Under the pieces are notes generated by a model that made no database searches, was not told the DNA's origin, and saw only the letters and a list, made by a program, of their open reading frames with translations. From the NCBI RefSeq assembly GCF_902167145.1, contig NC_050098.1, forward strand, positions 114,738,207-114,802,206: 64,000 nt of DNA, given 5' to 3'. This DNA comes from Zea mays. Taxonomy: Eukaryota > Streptophyta > Magnoliopsida > Poales > Poaceae. Position 1 is the stretch's first letter. Each line of letters opens with the position of its first letter. This document shows, piece by piece, positions 31,941 to 44,067 of this stretch. The position numbers and the translations under genes were made by a program.

Positions 31941-32960
31941 TCCATAGAAGCAAGTCTGAGGGGTCAAATTTTTCTCCCTTTTGTAACTAGGTAACGCATA
32001 CGTGTACGCCAACCCGTTGAGGTCCGCCCTCATAAGCCCGGCCTGTTGGTCTGCACCCATGCATGACAAGTTATAAAGAAAAGATTTACCCCCTCAGATG
32101 TGTCTCTATGATAGTTTATCCTACTGCTCCATGGTCTTACCTTGCAGTTTTCCAGATATTATTTTATCTAACCCACCTGAACAGTTCCCTTTCCATCAGA
32201 CATAATGACATCTGAATTGAACAGCCAGGCTTGCAGTTTAGGACCTCTCTGCGAAAGCAGGAGGGCCCGACAGCCTGGGAGCCGGTTCTAGAGAACGGGA
32301 GCCTGTTCCATGGGGTGGTCCGGAGCCTGTGTGGCCGCTTAGCCTGGTCCCGTACCTGAAAGCCTCCACACTCCACCACTACGTGATGGGTACCCTAGTA
32401 TTTGGAGCTATAAGTCATGTGGGTCCGACAACCTGGGGTCCGGAACTAGAGAATGGACACTTGTCTCCTGGGGTGGTCCGGAGCCCGTGTAGCGGCTCAG
32501 CCTGGTTCCGTACAATGGGCCTGCATGCTCCACCACTCTGCGACGGGTGTCCTAGTACCTAGAACCACCATTCAGGGGGTCCGGACGCACAACTTGGTCT
32601 CCCAGACTAGACCCTGCAGGTCCCAAGCACGTATCAAAGGATGGCTAGTGTCAGATGGCGGGTCCTGTGGGTGTACTACTAATGCTCCCTAGCTGAAGCT
32701 ATGTGCAGGCCCAGGTCCCAGTCGAGGCTACCTCCTGGGGGCCATCGCCAACTCTTTCTTAGGTATGCTGGTTTGCAGCCTCGACAAATCGAGCCTACAT
32801 CCCAGGGGGGCAGGTACCAAGGAGGAATCGGTTACACCACACATAACAGGGACAAGTGGTACACAGATAAGTGCTAATACTGCTTGATAAATAGTACTCA
32901 AAAGTACCTTACAAAAAGCAAAAGTATTACATTCGCTTTCAAGCGGAGTCCTAGCTCCAT
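31941..32960 (+). other. G2 non-coding region with a 158-bp duplication
   Basis: No coding signal. Two diverged tandem copies of a 158-bp unit start at 32269 and 32427 (GACAGCCTGGG / GACAACCTGGG, each with GGGGTGGTCCGGAGCC). The rest shows nothing recognisable. Confidence 0.65.
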
Positions 32961-33019
32961 CTCTGCTCTACAGGTATGAACTACCTCCACACTAGTAGGG
33001 CCGCATGGGTAGCTAGCTC

Positions 33020-33230
33020 CAAGCGGCTCACCAGCGAAGGCGACCACCTCTGCACCTATGGCAGCGACCACCTCTACACCGACGGCTCGCCAGCGGCGAT
33101 GACTACCTCGACTCCGAGCGGCTCGCCAGCAGAGGCAACCACCTCTGCAATGGGCAGCCTCACCAGTGGTGGCGACCACCTCTGCGCTAGGCAGCCTCCC
33201 CAGCGGTGGCGACCACCTCAGCATGCGTAC
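33020..33230. repeat. G2 short tandem repeats (GGCGACCACCTC)
   Basis: Five or so irregular copies built on GGCGACCACCTCTGC and CAGCGG with 40-50 bp spacing. They lie just beyond the 3' end of the antisense ORF. Confidence 0.65.
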
Positions 33231-33838
33231 CATGGTGAAGAGGTCCTCGCCTCCGTCCCCCTATGGGGGTGAGGACAAGACCATCCAAGCCATGGAGCTG
33301 GGAGCACGGCGGAAGGCGGTGCTTGCGGTCTGGCCGGGACCGCGTAGCCGAAGTTCGCCTCCTTCATAAGGCTGGTGATCATCCTTTTCCTCTGAATGCT
33401 GGAGGAAGAGGCGAGCACCAGCCCATGTGGAATGCGAAGCCGCGACTCAGCTCGCTCCCCACCACCATGAGGCTGATGAACATCCTTGAAGCCAAGCACT
33501 GGTGGAAGAGCGCCGCTCCCACAAGTCCGCGCACCTCCGGTAGAGGGAAGACAAGACCGGTAGCACCGACCCGCTAGGGAGGACAAAAGACACGAACTCT
33601 CTAGCGGCAAGCTCATCGGGGTGGATGACGCCGGTGCAAATCCTTCCGCCGAGCACTGACGCATTCCGTCCAAGCAGGCGGTATACCATTTCAAGCACTC
33701 GCTCAGTCTGGGCGCGCTCGGGATGAAGTCACAAGGCCATGGCAAACTACGGCAACGCGAAGCAGAGACCTTGAAGGCAAAGGGGCGCAGAGAGCTCGAA
33801 GGCGAAAGGGCACCGCGAGTGGGAGAGAAGCAAGACAT
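33218..33838 (-). CDS. G2 antisense ORF (uncertain)
   Basis: A 206-codon frame from ATG 33838 on the minus strand, opposite to G2 gag. It sits in the pol-to-3' LTR interval where G1 and G3 carry antisense genes. A TATA-like CCTTTAAAAAGG lies about 30 bp upstream (33873-33864). The head is Ser/Pro/Arg-rich. An overlapping frame (33698-33447) looks more protein-like (RICTGVIHPDELAAREFVSF), so a frameshift is possible. No domain recognised and no splice sites assigned. It may be an additional gene or a chance frame in GC-rich DNA. Confidence 0.35.
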   Translation of the reverse strand: MSCFSPTRGALSPSSSLRPFAFKVSASRCRSLPWPCDFIPSAPRLSECLKWYTACLDGMRQCSAEGFAPASSTPMSLPLESSCLLSSLAGRCYRSCLPSTGGARTCGSGALPPVLGFKDVHQPHGGGERAESRLRIPHGLVLASSSSIQRKRMITSLMKEANFGYAVPARPQAPPSAVLPAPWLGWSCPHPHRGTEARTSSPWYAC

Positions 33839-33994
33839 GGCTGCTACTCGAGGGGTGAACCCCTTTTTAAAGGAAGATTTCCCCGCTCGCGCCGCGAAGC
33901 GTCACGGGCAAGATCTCCCTCGATGCGCACCAGGGTTCCCATCCTATGACACGGGGGCCAGGCCTCACATGTCATACAAGCTAGCCCAAAGCGC

Positions 33995-34155
33995 GAAGAA
34001 GGAGAATCGTCGTACAAGGAGTGTGCAACCGCCCCACGGTTATACGCCCTTTCATCTTCGCCGCAACTAGTGGTCAAGAAGGCGAACCGCCGCACAAGAA
34101 GCGTGCAACCGCCCCACGGTTGTGCGCCCCCTCGGCTTCGCTACGGCCAGCAGTC
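33995..34155. repeat. G2 tandem duplication of about 79 bp
   Basis: Two copies containing GTGCAACCGCCCCACGGTT, at about 34000-34075 and 34077-34155. Otherwise 33839-34520 shows nothing beyond the purine-rich run before the 3' LTR. Confidence 0.7.
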
Positions 34156-34520
34156 CAACCTCTAGCATGGGGACCAGGACCACATGTCATGCACCCGGCG
34201 CGCCGGTTTCTAGGTGCAGAGAAGTCGCACCGCCGCTCGCGCCAATACCACGTCTCCTCGGGGTCGTCACAGAAGACTGAGGAGATAAATTTTCAGAACC
34301 AATGCAGCGACTCGAGGTACCCCGCACATGGCCCAACAAAGACATTAAGTGCGGAGGTCACGGGTCAGTCAGCCGCGGGGACAGGCATGGCAGTCGGCGT
34401 GACCATGGGTGGACCGGCAGTAATTGAATCAATGGGCGCGCAGGGGCAGAGCCAATCGCCAATCAGACTTTGGCCCCACCTGCAGGCTCGTATCCTCCCC
34501 GAGGCGGGCCCAGGGGCCAC

Positions 34521-35618
34521 TATCGGTACCCTGAATCACGGGTACCCCCTACTACAGTATGAAGACGTGGTGCCCGTACGGTGTTCCCTAGCCGCACGGT
34601 GAACAACACTTGACCCCACCATGTGGGTGGCTCAAGGGGCACCACGTGGCGAGAAAAGATGATACATACAAGGATGTATCAGTTGGACCGGACCTCCACG
34701 AGGGAGCACCGGACCCCTCTACGCACAACCCGGACCCCCGATTACGACCCGGGACTCCCAAGTAAGCATGCCGACTTGCCGAGTCCCTTGGATGGGGTCC
34801 AGATCCCTCTGAGTAAGGTCCGGGCCACAACGAGGTCCCAGGACAGGAGAGACCCTGGCATAAGCGAGGGTCCGGTACAGACACGTGTCTAGGCCTTATC
34901 CTGTGCGCTTGCGCTCCCCGCTCAGGTGGAGACCCGATGCTGCCACGTGGCTTGTTGCCCATGACATAAGCCAACGGGTGGAGCCTGACGTAAGGCCTCT
35001 AGGCCGCACGGTCTCTGCATTTATTGCGGAGAGGACGCGCCGCCTGTCCACCCTGCTGACAGGCGATGTGCCCCCTCAACATTTAATGTGTCCTGTACAC
35101 TCCGCTGGCAGGCGGCGCCAGGGCCATCCTACAGACGGCGCACCTATCCAGTCCATTGTCAAACAGTGCGCCTGTGCAGCGCGGCGCACTTTGCTCATCA
35201 TCCCTTATACGAGAAGCTTCCCCTGCACGCTGAGGCTACGCAGATCTCGGATGTCAGGACGTAAGAAGATTGCTCCAGCAACAAACATTAGTAGCTCCAA
35301 GTACTGCATCCGTTATGTTTTTGGGCCCACATGTCGGGGCTCAGTACCCTTGTACATGCCCCCCTTAGCTATAAAAGGGGAGACATGCAACATTACAAGG
35401 GGAGAAAATAGACTCTGAACGCTCAAGCTTCCACAGCGATCCAACACACAGTGGAGCAGGGTATTACGCTCCGGCGGCCCAAACCACTCTAAATCCTCGC
35501 GTGTTCATGTGTTCGGTGATCGCTTAGCAAGATAGGCAAAACACTTAAGCCCCTTCCTCATCTTAGGATTTAGGGCGGGTGCATTCCGCCACCCGGCCGG
35601 AGAATTCCCTCTCCGACA
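34521..35618 (+). repeat. G2 3' LTR
   Basis: 1098 bp; starts TATCGGTACC (TG changed to TA) and ends CTCTCCGACA before CTCGT. By-eye comparison with the 5' LTR gives roughly 55-60 differences, mostly transitions. Confidence 0.9.
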
Positions 35619-36883
35619 CTCGTGATTTAGTTACGTCTTTTATTCTGTTTTAGCCATACTATAAAGAGGGGTTGTCGATGAGTAGTTTGACCAAGAGAGT
35701 TCTAGTGTAGTGTTGGTGCATATTCACACTCACATATAGTGCTAGGTGACACTCTAGAACATACACACAAGTTAGAACGAAAACCGATTTGAAAAACAGC
35801 AGAAAATAGAAAATAGGGTTTCTGACTTTGGTGCACCGGACTGTCCGGTGCGCCCTCTGCCGGGTAAAGGGTTTCCCCACACCGAGAGCGCAAGGTTCCC
35901 GAGTGGAATTTTAGTGGCGCACCGGACAGCGCACCGGACAGTGCACCAGACAGTGACTGTTCACTGTCCGGTGTGCCATCTACCCAACGGCTAGCTGTCA
36001 GAACTAGCCGTTGGAGTCGACCGTTGGCGCACTGGTGGCGCACCGTTGGCGCACCGGACTGTCCGGTGCGCCCATGCACAAAACATTGCCTGCAACGGCT
36101 AGTTGGTGGGTGAGGGCTATTTATACCCCCTCCACCCACCATATTCAATGTCTTGCTGCCCACATTAATTCCTGCACATTGGTAGAGCATTGCAAGCACC
36201 GAAAGCCTAGTGAGCAGATTAGAGAATCTTAATCCCGCATTTGGACCTCATTAGCGCTAGCGAGAGCCACCTAGAGCACACACCACTTGCATTAGGATTC
36301 TCTTGGTCAAGCGAAAGTCTACGGCTTGTTACTCTTGGTGATCGCATCACCTAGATGGCTTGGTGGCGTTGGGAGCTCGGTGATCACCGTGGAGATCTTG
36401 GTGGTGACCCGACTCAAGTTTGTAAGCGGTCGTGAGGGATCCACCGTGCCGGAGTGGCAAAGGATCATCTCGTAGTTAGCACTTGGTTCTTGCGAGGACC
36501 AAGGCGGAGCGATACCCTTGCGTGGGTGCTCCAACGAGGACTAGTGGAGAGTGCCGACTCTTCGATACCTCGGGAAAAATTGGAGGAGTCTTCTAAAACT
36601 TGCTTTACATTCCGCACTTAATTCAAGCATTTTACATTGTGTATTTGTTTAGCAAGTATTTGAAGTATTGTCTTAGCATTGTTGTATTTCTAGTATTATT
36701 CTCTTAGTGCTAGTTGTTGGGGTGAAGTTGGGCTCTTGCTTAGATTTTAATTAGTGTTGATTTTTAGAAAAGCCCAATTCACCCTCCCCCCTCTTGGGCA
36801 TCATGATCCTTTCAAGGGGGAGATGTGCTATAACTTGACTCCCTTGAGACTAACATGTTTGTTGAGTATTCTTGAAATAGTCA
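35619..36883 (+). repeat. C3 5' LTR, segment 3
   Basis: Remaining LTR after G2, with CACCGGACTGTCCGGTG-type palindromes (35834-36070) and a TATA-like CTATTTATACC at 36118-36128. Ends TTGAAATAGTCA before the primer-binding site. Confidence 0.92.
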
Positions 36884-36897
36884 ATTGGTATCAGAGC
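36884..36897 (+). other. C3 primer-binding site
   Basis: ATTGGTATCAGAGC, complementary to initiator tRNA-Met. Confidence 0.92.
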
Positions 36898-36937
36898 CTT
36901 GTTGCTCTTAGATTAGCTTAACCGCTAGAGTAACGAT

Positions 36938-39214
36938 GTCCGGTGGGGATGGACCTCCTCCCGTTTTTGATGGTGACGATTTTCCATATTGGAAAATTCG
37001 TATGGAAGCATATTTAGAGGCTATAGACATTGGTGTCTACAAAGCCGCCACACAAGGATTCCCGAACCTAAAGATCCCACAAATCTTGTAGGTGAAGAGT
37101 TTAATTATGAGAAATGGAATGCGAAGGCCAAAAACACCCTTTTTAGAGGCCTTTGCAAAGATGTGTTCAATAGAGTTAGAAATCATAAAAATGCTCATGA
37201 TTTGTGAATGGACATTTGTGCTCTACATGAAGGAACTAGGAGTGAGCGTGAGGAGAGATATCACATTGCTATGAGGAAGTTAAATCCTTTTGAAATGCTT
37301 GCTAATGAAAATGCCAATGTTATGTACTCACGTCTCAATATTCTTGTAGAGGAAGTAAATGGCTTGGGGCTTACTCAAATCTCACAACTGGATGTTGTGA
37401 GGAAGATTCTCAGTGTCCTCTCAATTGACAAATATGGACACATTGTCACTGTGCTGCATCAAATGGATCTTTTAGTTACCACACCTACACAGATATTGGG
37501 AAAGATCAATGCTCATGAGATGTACATGCACATCAATGACAAGGATGAGTCATCTTCCAAAAGAAAGGATTTGGCTCTCAAAGCAAATCAAGAAAGAAAA
37601 GGAAAAGCTAAAGTACAAATTGAGGAAGAATCCTCAAGTGATGATGACCTTGATGCTAACATTGCCTTGATAGTGAGGAAGACCACCAAGATGTTAAAGA
37701 AGCTCAACAGAGAAGGCATCAAATTTGATTCAAGAAAGAAGAAATTCTTTTCCTGCAAAAGAAAGCCCATTTCTGAGATGGATTGCTACAACTGTGGAGA
37801 GCTTGGTCATCTTGCTCATCAATGTAACAAGCCCAAAAAGAACAAGTTCAAGGGCAAGAAAGAAGATGACAACGATGATGAGAAAAAGGAAAAGAGATTC
37901 TTCAATAGGAAGGATGGGAAGCACAAGAGGTTACACAAAAAGAAGAATGGAAAGGCATATATTGTTGTTGATTGGCTCACTGACTTTGAGTCATCAAGTG
38001 GATCTTCTTCAAGTGAAGAAGAAAATGATGAAAAAGTTGTCGCCATCGCTGGGGACTTCTCTTCACCACCAGCATCGCCATCATCGACTTCTCACCTATG
38101 CCTCATGGCTAGAGGTGAACGGAAGGTACAAAATGATATTGATATTACTAATGATAGTGATAGTGATGAGGAATTTGCTTCACCTTCCTATGATGAACTA
38201 GCTGACTTGCTTAAAGAATACACTCAAATCATTAGGAAGTCAAAAGCTAAATGTGATAAGTTGAAAAATGAAAATGAATCTTTGAATGCCAAATATGACA
38301 TAGTTATGAAAGCTAGTGATGAAATGAAAGAAGAGAACAAAACTATGTCATCCACTGTAAATGAGCTCACAACCTCCCTAAAATATGCTAAGGATAAATG
38401 TGACAAGTTAAATGAAGCTAATAGGGAGTTGAAAGATAGACTAGTGAAAATCAAGGAAGACTATTCTAAGATTAAATTTGATCATGATAATCCTCTTGTT
38501 GAAAATGAACTTTTATCTTGCAATACACATGAGGCTATTAACCCTGTTGTTAAGATTGATGTAGCAACCTCATGTGATGATTTGAGTCAAGGAGAGCAAA
38601 CTAGTCTACATGATGAATTGACCGAAAAAGTTGAAGTCTTGACTTTAGACAACCAAAAATTGAAGAGATACTTGACTGATGCAACTACTAGAGGAAAGGT
38701 TGCCATTGAGAACAATGATTTCAACAATGAGTTGGCAGTGGATAATGAAAGGCTTAAAAATGAGGTCAAGAAACTTAAGAGTGAAAATGAACATCTTGCA
38801 ACAAGTGTGCAAAAGTTCAACAAGGGCCAATACCTCCAAAATGAATTGCTCATGAACACTGTCATGAAAAACAACAAGAGTGGTATTGGATACAATGCTT
38901 TTGTGCAAAAGAAAGCTACTACTCAATACAAGCCAAAGCAGACTCATAAGCCCATCAAATGCTTTGAATGTGGAAAAGAATGTCACTTTGCCCACAACTG
39001 CATAGCCAAACCACCAACTCCCTTGCCTAAGCACTCAAGACCATTTGCTTTCAATGCTCATTACGTTCTAAGAAAAGTTGCAAATGGAAAGGTCAAAGTT
39101 ACATTCCTAGGTCCACCAAGCAAGAGTAGACCTAGACAAATTTGGGTTGCAAAGTCCTTGATTGAGAGAGTCACTGGTCCTATGCAATATAGGGCCCTCA
39201 AAACTCAAGCTTGA
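36938..39214 (+). pseudogene. gag: C3 gag with two zinc knuckles
   Basis: ATG 36938 starts MSGGDGPPPVFDGDDFPYWK, the standard copia gag head. A one-base loss near 37063 and a TGA at 37205-37207 (Trp expected) separate it from a 668-codon frame, 37208-39214. That frame has the gag core (FEMLANENANVMYSRLNILV), a first CCHC knuckle CYNCGELGHLAHQC (about 37788-37829), a Lys-rich stretch, an acidic stretch and a long coiled coil of heptad-like Lys/Glu/Leu repeats. It ends with a second knuckle CFECGKECHFAHNC (about 38961-39002). Two spaced knuckles are unusual compared with C1 and C2. Two lesions only. Confidence 0.88.
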
Positions 39215-40958
39215 TTTCTCTATGGATGTAGGTGAACTACAAGACCGGTGGGAGCCATTGGGTTATTGACAGTGGATGCACACAACATATGACAGGCAAC
39301 CCACGGATGTTCACCTCACTTGATGAGAATGTTGATGGACAAGACAAAATCACATTTGGGGACGATTCAAAAGGGAAAGTTCAAGGACTTGGCAAGGTGG
39401 CAATTTCAAATGATCTATCAATTTCAAATGTTCTCTTGGTTGCACCTTTGAGCTTCAATTTATTATCAGTGGGTCAACTCTGTGATCTTGGACTTCAATG
39501 CTTATTCACTCCAACAGAGGTTATTGTATCAAAAATGGACGATGAATCAATGATGTTCAAAGGATTTAGATACAACAATCTCTACTTAGTGGATTTCACC
39601 TCAGAAGATGCAGACTTAAGAACTTGCCTCTTTACCAAAGCATCACTTGGATGGCTTTGGCATAGGAGGCTTACACATGTTGGGATGAGCACACTCAAGA
39701 AGGTATTAAAGAAGGACATGGTTAGAGGATTAAAGGATGTTGTATTTGAAAAGGACAAGCCTTGTAGTGCATGTCAAGCTGGGAAGCAAGTTGCTAACAC
39801 ACATCCTACAAAAGCTTTCATGTCAACATCAAGGCCACTGGAACTACTTCATATGGATTTATTTGGACCTACAAATTATGTAAGTGCTGGTGGCGACCTC
39901 TACTGTCTGGTGATTGTTGATGATTTCTCAAGATACACTTGGGTGTTCTTTCTCCATGATAAATCTGAAGTTGCATCTATATTCAAGAAGTTAGCCAAGA
40001 AAGCTCAAAATGAATTTGATTGCAAGATCAATAAGATTAGAAGTGACAATGGTAAAGAATTTGACAACACCAACATTCATGAGTACTGTGATGAGATTGG
40101 GATCAAGCATGAAGTATCTGCAACATATATACCTCAACAAAATGGAGTTGTTGAAAGAAAAAACAGGACCTTGATCACACTTGCAAGAACAATGATTGAT
40201 GAGTATAACACACCGGAGAGGTTTTGGGCCGAAGCTGTCAACACTGCATGTTATGCATCAAACAGGCTATTTCCTCACCGGCTACTTGTGAAGACTCCCT
40301 ATGAACTGCTAAATGGGAAAAAGCCAGACGTCTCTTTCTTCCAGGTGTTTGGATGCAAATGCTACATCTACAAGAAATGCCATCACCTAGGGAAGTTTCA
40401 AAGACATTGTGATATTGGTTTTCTATTGGGTTATTCATTAAAGTCCAAAGCATATCGAGTATTCAATCATGCCACTGGCGTGGTAGAAGAAACATATGAT
40501 GTGGAATTTGATGAGACTAATGGCTCCCAAGGAGCACTTGAGAATCTTGATGATGTAGGTGATGAGCCACTTAGGGAAGCAATGAAGAACATGCTAATTG
40601 GAACTATCAAACCAAAAGAAGATGAAGAAGAGGTGCAAAACATTGACAGGCCTTCTTCATCAAATGTACTACAAGATGATGAAAAAGATGAGAGGCATGC
40701 AAATGAAGATACATTTGTCTCTCATGAACAAGCAAGGGTACAAGCCGAAGATGTTGATGCTCCAGGATCTTCTTCCCAAGTGGTTGACAGAAGAAACTCA
40801 TCACTACTTCAAGCACACCCTCAAAACCAAATCATTGGGAGTCCTTCACAAGGGTTATTACTCGATCACATAGACATGCTTCTTTTATTGAACATCACTC
40901 CTTTGTTTCTTGTGTTGAGCCTACATGTATAGATGAGGCGCTACAGGATCCGGACTAG
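39215..40958 (+). pseudogene. pol: C3 pol: protease and integrase
   Basis: A 566-codon frame (39232-40932; the codon at 39232 is GTG, so the frame runs in from gag). Protease WVIDSGCTQHMTG with the catalytic Asp at residue 13; integrase HHCC (WLWHRRLTHVGM ... CSACQAGKQ); DDE core with HMDLFGPTNY, IRSDNGKEF and [12 protein letters not shown]-terminal KTPYELLNGKKPDVSFFQVF and an acidic linker. A frameshift near 40850 and a TAG at 40957 (Trp expected in DPDW) break the link to RT. Integrase itself appears intact here. Confidence 0.9.
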
Positions 40959-41741
40959 GTGAACGCCATGCATGAAGAACTTAACAACTTCACCCGTAAC
41001 CAAGTTTGGACCCTGGAAAAGCCCCCACAAGATGCAAGAATCATTGGAACAAAGTGGGTGTTTAGGAACAAACAAGATGATCAAGGCGTGATTGTAAGGA
41101 ACAAGTCAAGACTTGTTGCAAAGGGATTCTCTCAAGTTGAAGGCTTAGATTTTGGAGAGACCTTTGCACCGGTTGCTCGACTGGAAGCCATCCGTATCCT
41201 ACTCGCATATGCATCATGCTATGATATAAAGCTTTATCAAATGGATGTAAAAAGTGCATTTTTAAATGGCTTCATAAATGAACTTGTATATGTTGAGCAA
41301 CCACCTGGATTTGAAGACCCTAGATATCCTAACCATGCTTACAGGTTGTCCAAGGCGCTATATGGGCTGAAGCAAGCTCCAAGGGCTTGGTATGAGCGTC
41401 TTCGCGACTTCCTCATCGAAAAGGGCTTCAAGATCAGGACCGTCGACACAACTCTATTCACAAAGAAACATAACAGTGATATTTTCATTTGTCAAGTATA
41501 TGTTGATGACATAATCTTTGGCTCGACAAATGACTATCATTGCAAGGAATTTGGTGAGTTGATGTCGAAGGAGTTCGAGATGTCAATGATTGGTGAGCTA
41601 ACGTACTTCCTCGGCTTTCAAGTCAAGCAAATGAAAGATGGTAACTTTCTCTCACAAGAGATGTATACCAAAGACTTGTTGAAAAGGTTAAGTGCAAACC
41701 AATCAAGACACCTATGCCAACAAATAGACATCTCGACCTAG
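40959..41741 (+). pseudogene. pol: C3 pol: reverse transcriptase
   Basis: Copia RT with [61 protein letters not shown] and the catalytic YVDD at about 41500-41511. A frameshift near 41690-41715 diverts the end of this frame. The thumb and connection continue in the frame that starts at 41714 (LDLDEGGNPVNQTLY). Confidence 0.9.
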
Positions 41742-42440
41742 ATGAGGGAGGTAACCCGGTTAATCAAACTCTCTACTGTTCTATGGTTGGTAGTTCATTG
41801 TATCTTACCGCATCTAGGCCCGATATCATGTTTAGTGTCTGCATGTGTGCTAGATTTCAATCTAATCCTAAGAAAGCTCATCTTCACGCTGTTAAAAGAA
41901 TTCTTAGGTATCTCAGGCACACCCCAAGCGTTGGTCTGTGGTATCCCAAAGGAGCTACTTTTGACTTAATTGGCTATTCCGATTCGGATTATGCCGGTTG
42001 CAAAATTCATAGAAAAAGTAATTCTGGGGGGTGCCATTTGCTTGGGAGATCACAAGTATCATGGACATCCAAAAAGCAAAACAGTGTTGCCTTGTCAACC
42101 GCCGAAGCGGAATATATTGCCGCGGGTGCTTGTTGCACACAAATTTTATATATGAAACAAACTCTTCTAGACTATGGCATAGTTCTAGAAAAGGTACCTT
42201 TGTTGTGTGACAATGAGTGCTGTAAAAATTGCCAATAATCCTGTACAACAATCTCGCACCAAGCACATTGATATCCGTCATCACTTCCTTAGAGATCATG
42301 TTGCGAAAGGAGATATCATTTTAGAAGGAGTGAGGTCGGAAGATCAATTAGCAGATATTTTCACTAAGCCACTTGATAAGACCCGCTTTTGCATGTTGAG
42401 GAATGAATTAAATATACTTGATCTCAGAAATTTTATTTAA
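41714..42440 (+). pseudogene. pol: C3 pol: RT connection and RNase H
   Basis: [40 protein letters not shown] and the [14 protein letters not shown] motif, then a frameshift at about 42215 (CDNE|CCKN) into 42207-42440 with NNPVQQSRTKHIDIRHHFLR, ending ADIFTKPLDK ... LDLRNFI at TAA. Catalytic acidic residues D, E and D are visible across the shifted frames. Single-lesion decay. Confidence 0.88.
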
Positions 42441-43084
42441 GATGTCAAATGGTGTTGTCAAGTTTGCATTGCATATTTAAATTTCTTGTATTGCATTTAG
42501 GGCTTGTCTAACCTAGTTGAGATAACCGCCAACAAAGCGAGTGAAAAAGCTTAACTCGGATCAAACTTGACAAGTCTTAGTTTTTAAACTTTTAGCACTT
42601 AAATTCTTACTTACTATGCAATTGTTGGTTCTTGAAATATGCATGAGGTACTGCACTTAGGGGGAGTATTCAAAACTCAAAACACTCATGAAAATCCCTA
42701 GTGCAATGCCAAAATGCAAATTTCACCCTTTGCCTATGTTCTCTAAAAATTATCTAGCCTATGGCAAAATATTTTGAAAATTATGAGAAACTATATGAGG
42801 GTGCCAATACATGTCCCAACAAGTGTTATTTTGTGTGATTATAAGTTGGGATTTGGTTTGGTTGAAAACTAGATAGAAATTTTGAAAATTTGAAAATTTC
42901 CCTCTGTCTGGGCTCACCGGACAGTCCGGTGTGCATCGGACACTGCACTGTGCAATGTCCGGTGCACCGGCAGCCACGCGTGCAAATCCCCTTCTCCTGT
43001 GCATTGTCTGGTGGTTCACCGGACAACTATTGTGCACTGTCCGGTGTGCACCGGACAGGCACTGTAGACTGTCCGGTGCGCCCA
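42441..43084 (+). other. C3 pol-to-env spacer with LTR-type palindromes
   Basis: Non-coding. A purine tract AGGGGGAG lies at about 42659. A perfect CACCGGACAGTCCGGTG stands at 42915-42931, with further variants to 43083 (CACCGGACAACTA, CACTGTCCGGTG, CACCGGACAGG, CTGTCCGGTG). These motifs are otherwise confined to the LTRs in this window. Confidence 0.8.
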
Positions 43085-44067
43085 TAACGCGTTTTAAAAA
43101 AAGGCCTCCAACCCGAGCCCGAGCCAGAGACCTCCTCTTATCTCCTCTCTCTGGCTCCTCTCTGCTCTCTGGCGACTTGCCCTCCTCGCCGGCGACCTTC
43201 CCTCACCGGCGATCACCGTGCTCCGGCGACCTCCAGGGCCTGTGCTCTCCTCCTCTCCCTTCTGGTGAGCAGCTCTGCCTTCCTCTCCTCTCTATCTGTT
43301 TCTCAGTTCAGTGCAGCTGCCCACCCCTTGATTGCTCAATTTCAAATTCCTTCCAAATTCTGTGAATCCCTATGCTTGAATGAGTCCCTAGTGCCACATT
43401 ATATCCCCCTGTAGGTTCCTAGCTCCTTAGGGAGGGATTCACATTCTCACATGAGGTTTTCTCCAAAACCCTAAATCCCCGCACGCCACGTGCTCGGTGA
43501 AATGCCCAAACCACTCAACATTGCTCCGATTGAACCCAAACTTTTCAGGCACCTTCACAACACCTTCAGTAACATATTTGCGCAATTTCACACCAATCCA
43601 ATAAACCAGGCTTCAATTTCACACATTTCCCTGTTTCGTGCAATCGTTTCCGAGCCGAGTGCCCAAATTCCACTTTCTTTGCCTAAATTCAAACCAAGCA
43701 CACACTTCACTCATATTTACCCATATAAACCTATTCGTGAAGTATCGGCTCAATTCCACATCATTTCATACCTCAATTCGAATTTCAAACCTCCTATGGC
43801 ACTATTTCTCGTTCAAACGCCGTTTTCACGTCGTTTGACCTCTCGATCGCCATATCTTTCGTTTTCTATGCCATAATTCTCTGTGTATGTATTTATTCAC
43901 ATTTCATATACTTATGACTATGTGACTAATACGTGCTCACCTCTTCTGTCATTTCAGTGATCTTGCCTGCTCGTGAGCCGTCTCCTGTCCTGCCTAGATT
44001 TTCACCTCTCGTGTGAGCTTTCCAGGTAGACATCCACTCTTTTGATATTCTATCGGCTGTTATAGAC
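43085..44067 (+). promoter_or_regulatory. C3 env leader (CT-rich, intron-like)
   Basis: No long coding signal. 43100-43300 is strongly CT-rich (CCTCCTCTTATCTCCTCTCT, GGCGACCTTCCCTC), like a plant 5' untranslated leader. Possible splice signals include CTTCTGGTGAG (43259-43269) and TTTGCAATCGTCAG (44090-44103) before the env-like frame. A leader or intron is suggested but not proven. Confidence 0.4.

Larger units (their letters stand above)
28902..35618 (+). mobile_element. G2: gypsy element lacking most of pol (non-autonomous)
   Basis: LTRs 28902-29991 and 34521-35618, primer-binding site 29994, and identical 5-bp target copies CTCGT at 28897-28901 and 35619-35623. The internal region holds gag (30049-31600) joined to the last part of integrase (about 31590-31940), then about 2.6 kb of non-coding and antisense sequence. 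Protease, RT, RNase H and the integrase core are deleted. This recalls the maize cinful/zeon pair, where the pol-less partner is mobilised in trans, but the family was not identified. Confidence 0.9.

Noticed and set aside
42759..43365. ORFs over the C3 pol-env spacer and CT-rich leader
   Set aside because: Low-complexity Ser/Pro/Leu translations across palindromes and the leader; no motif.
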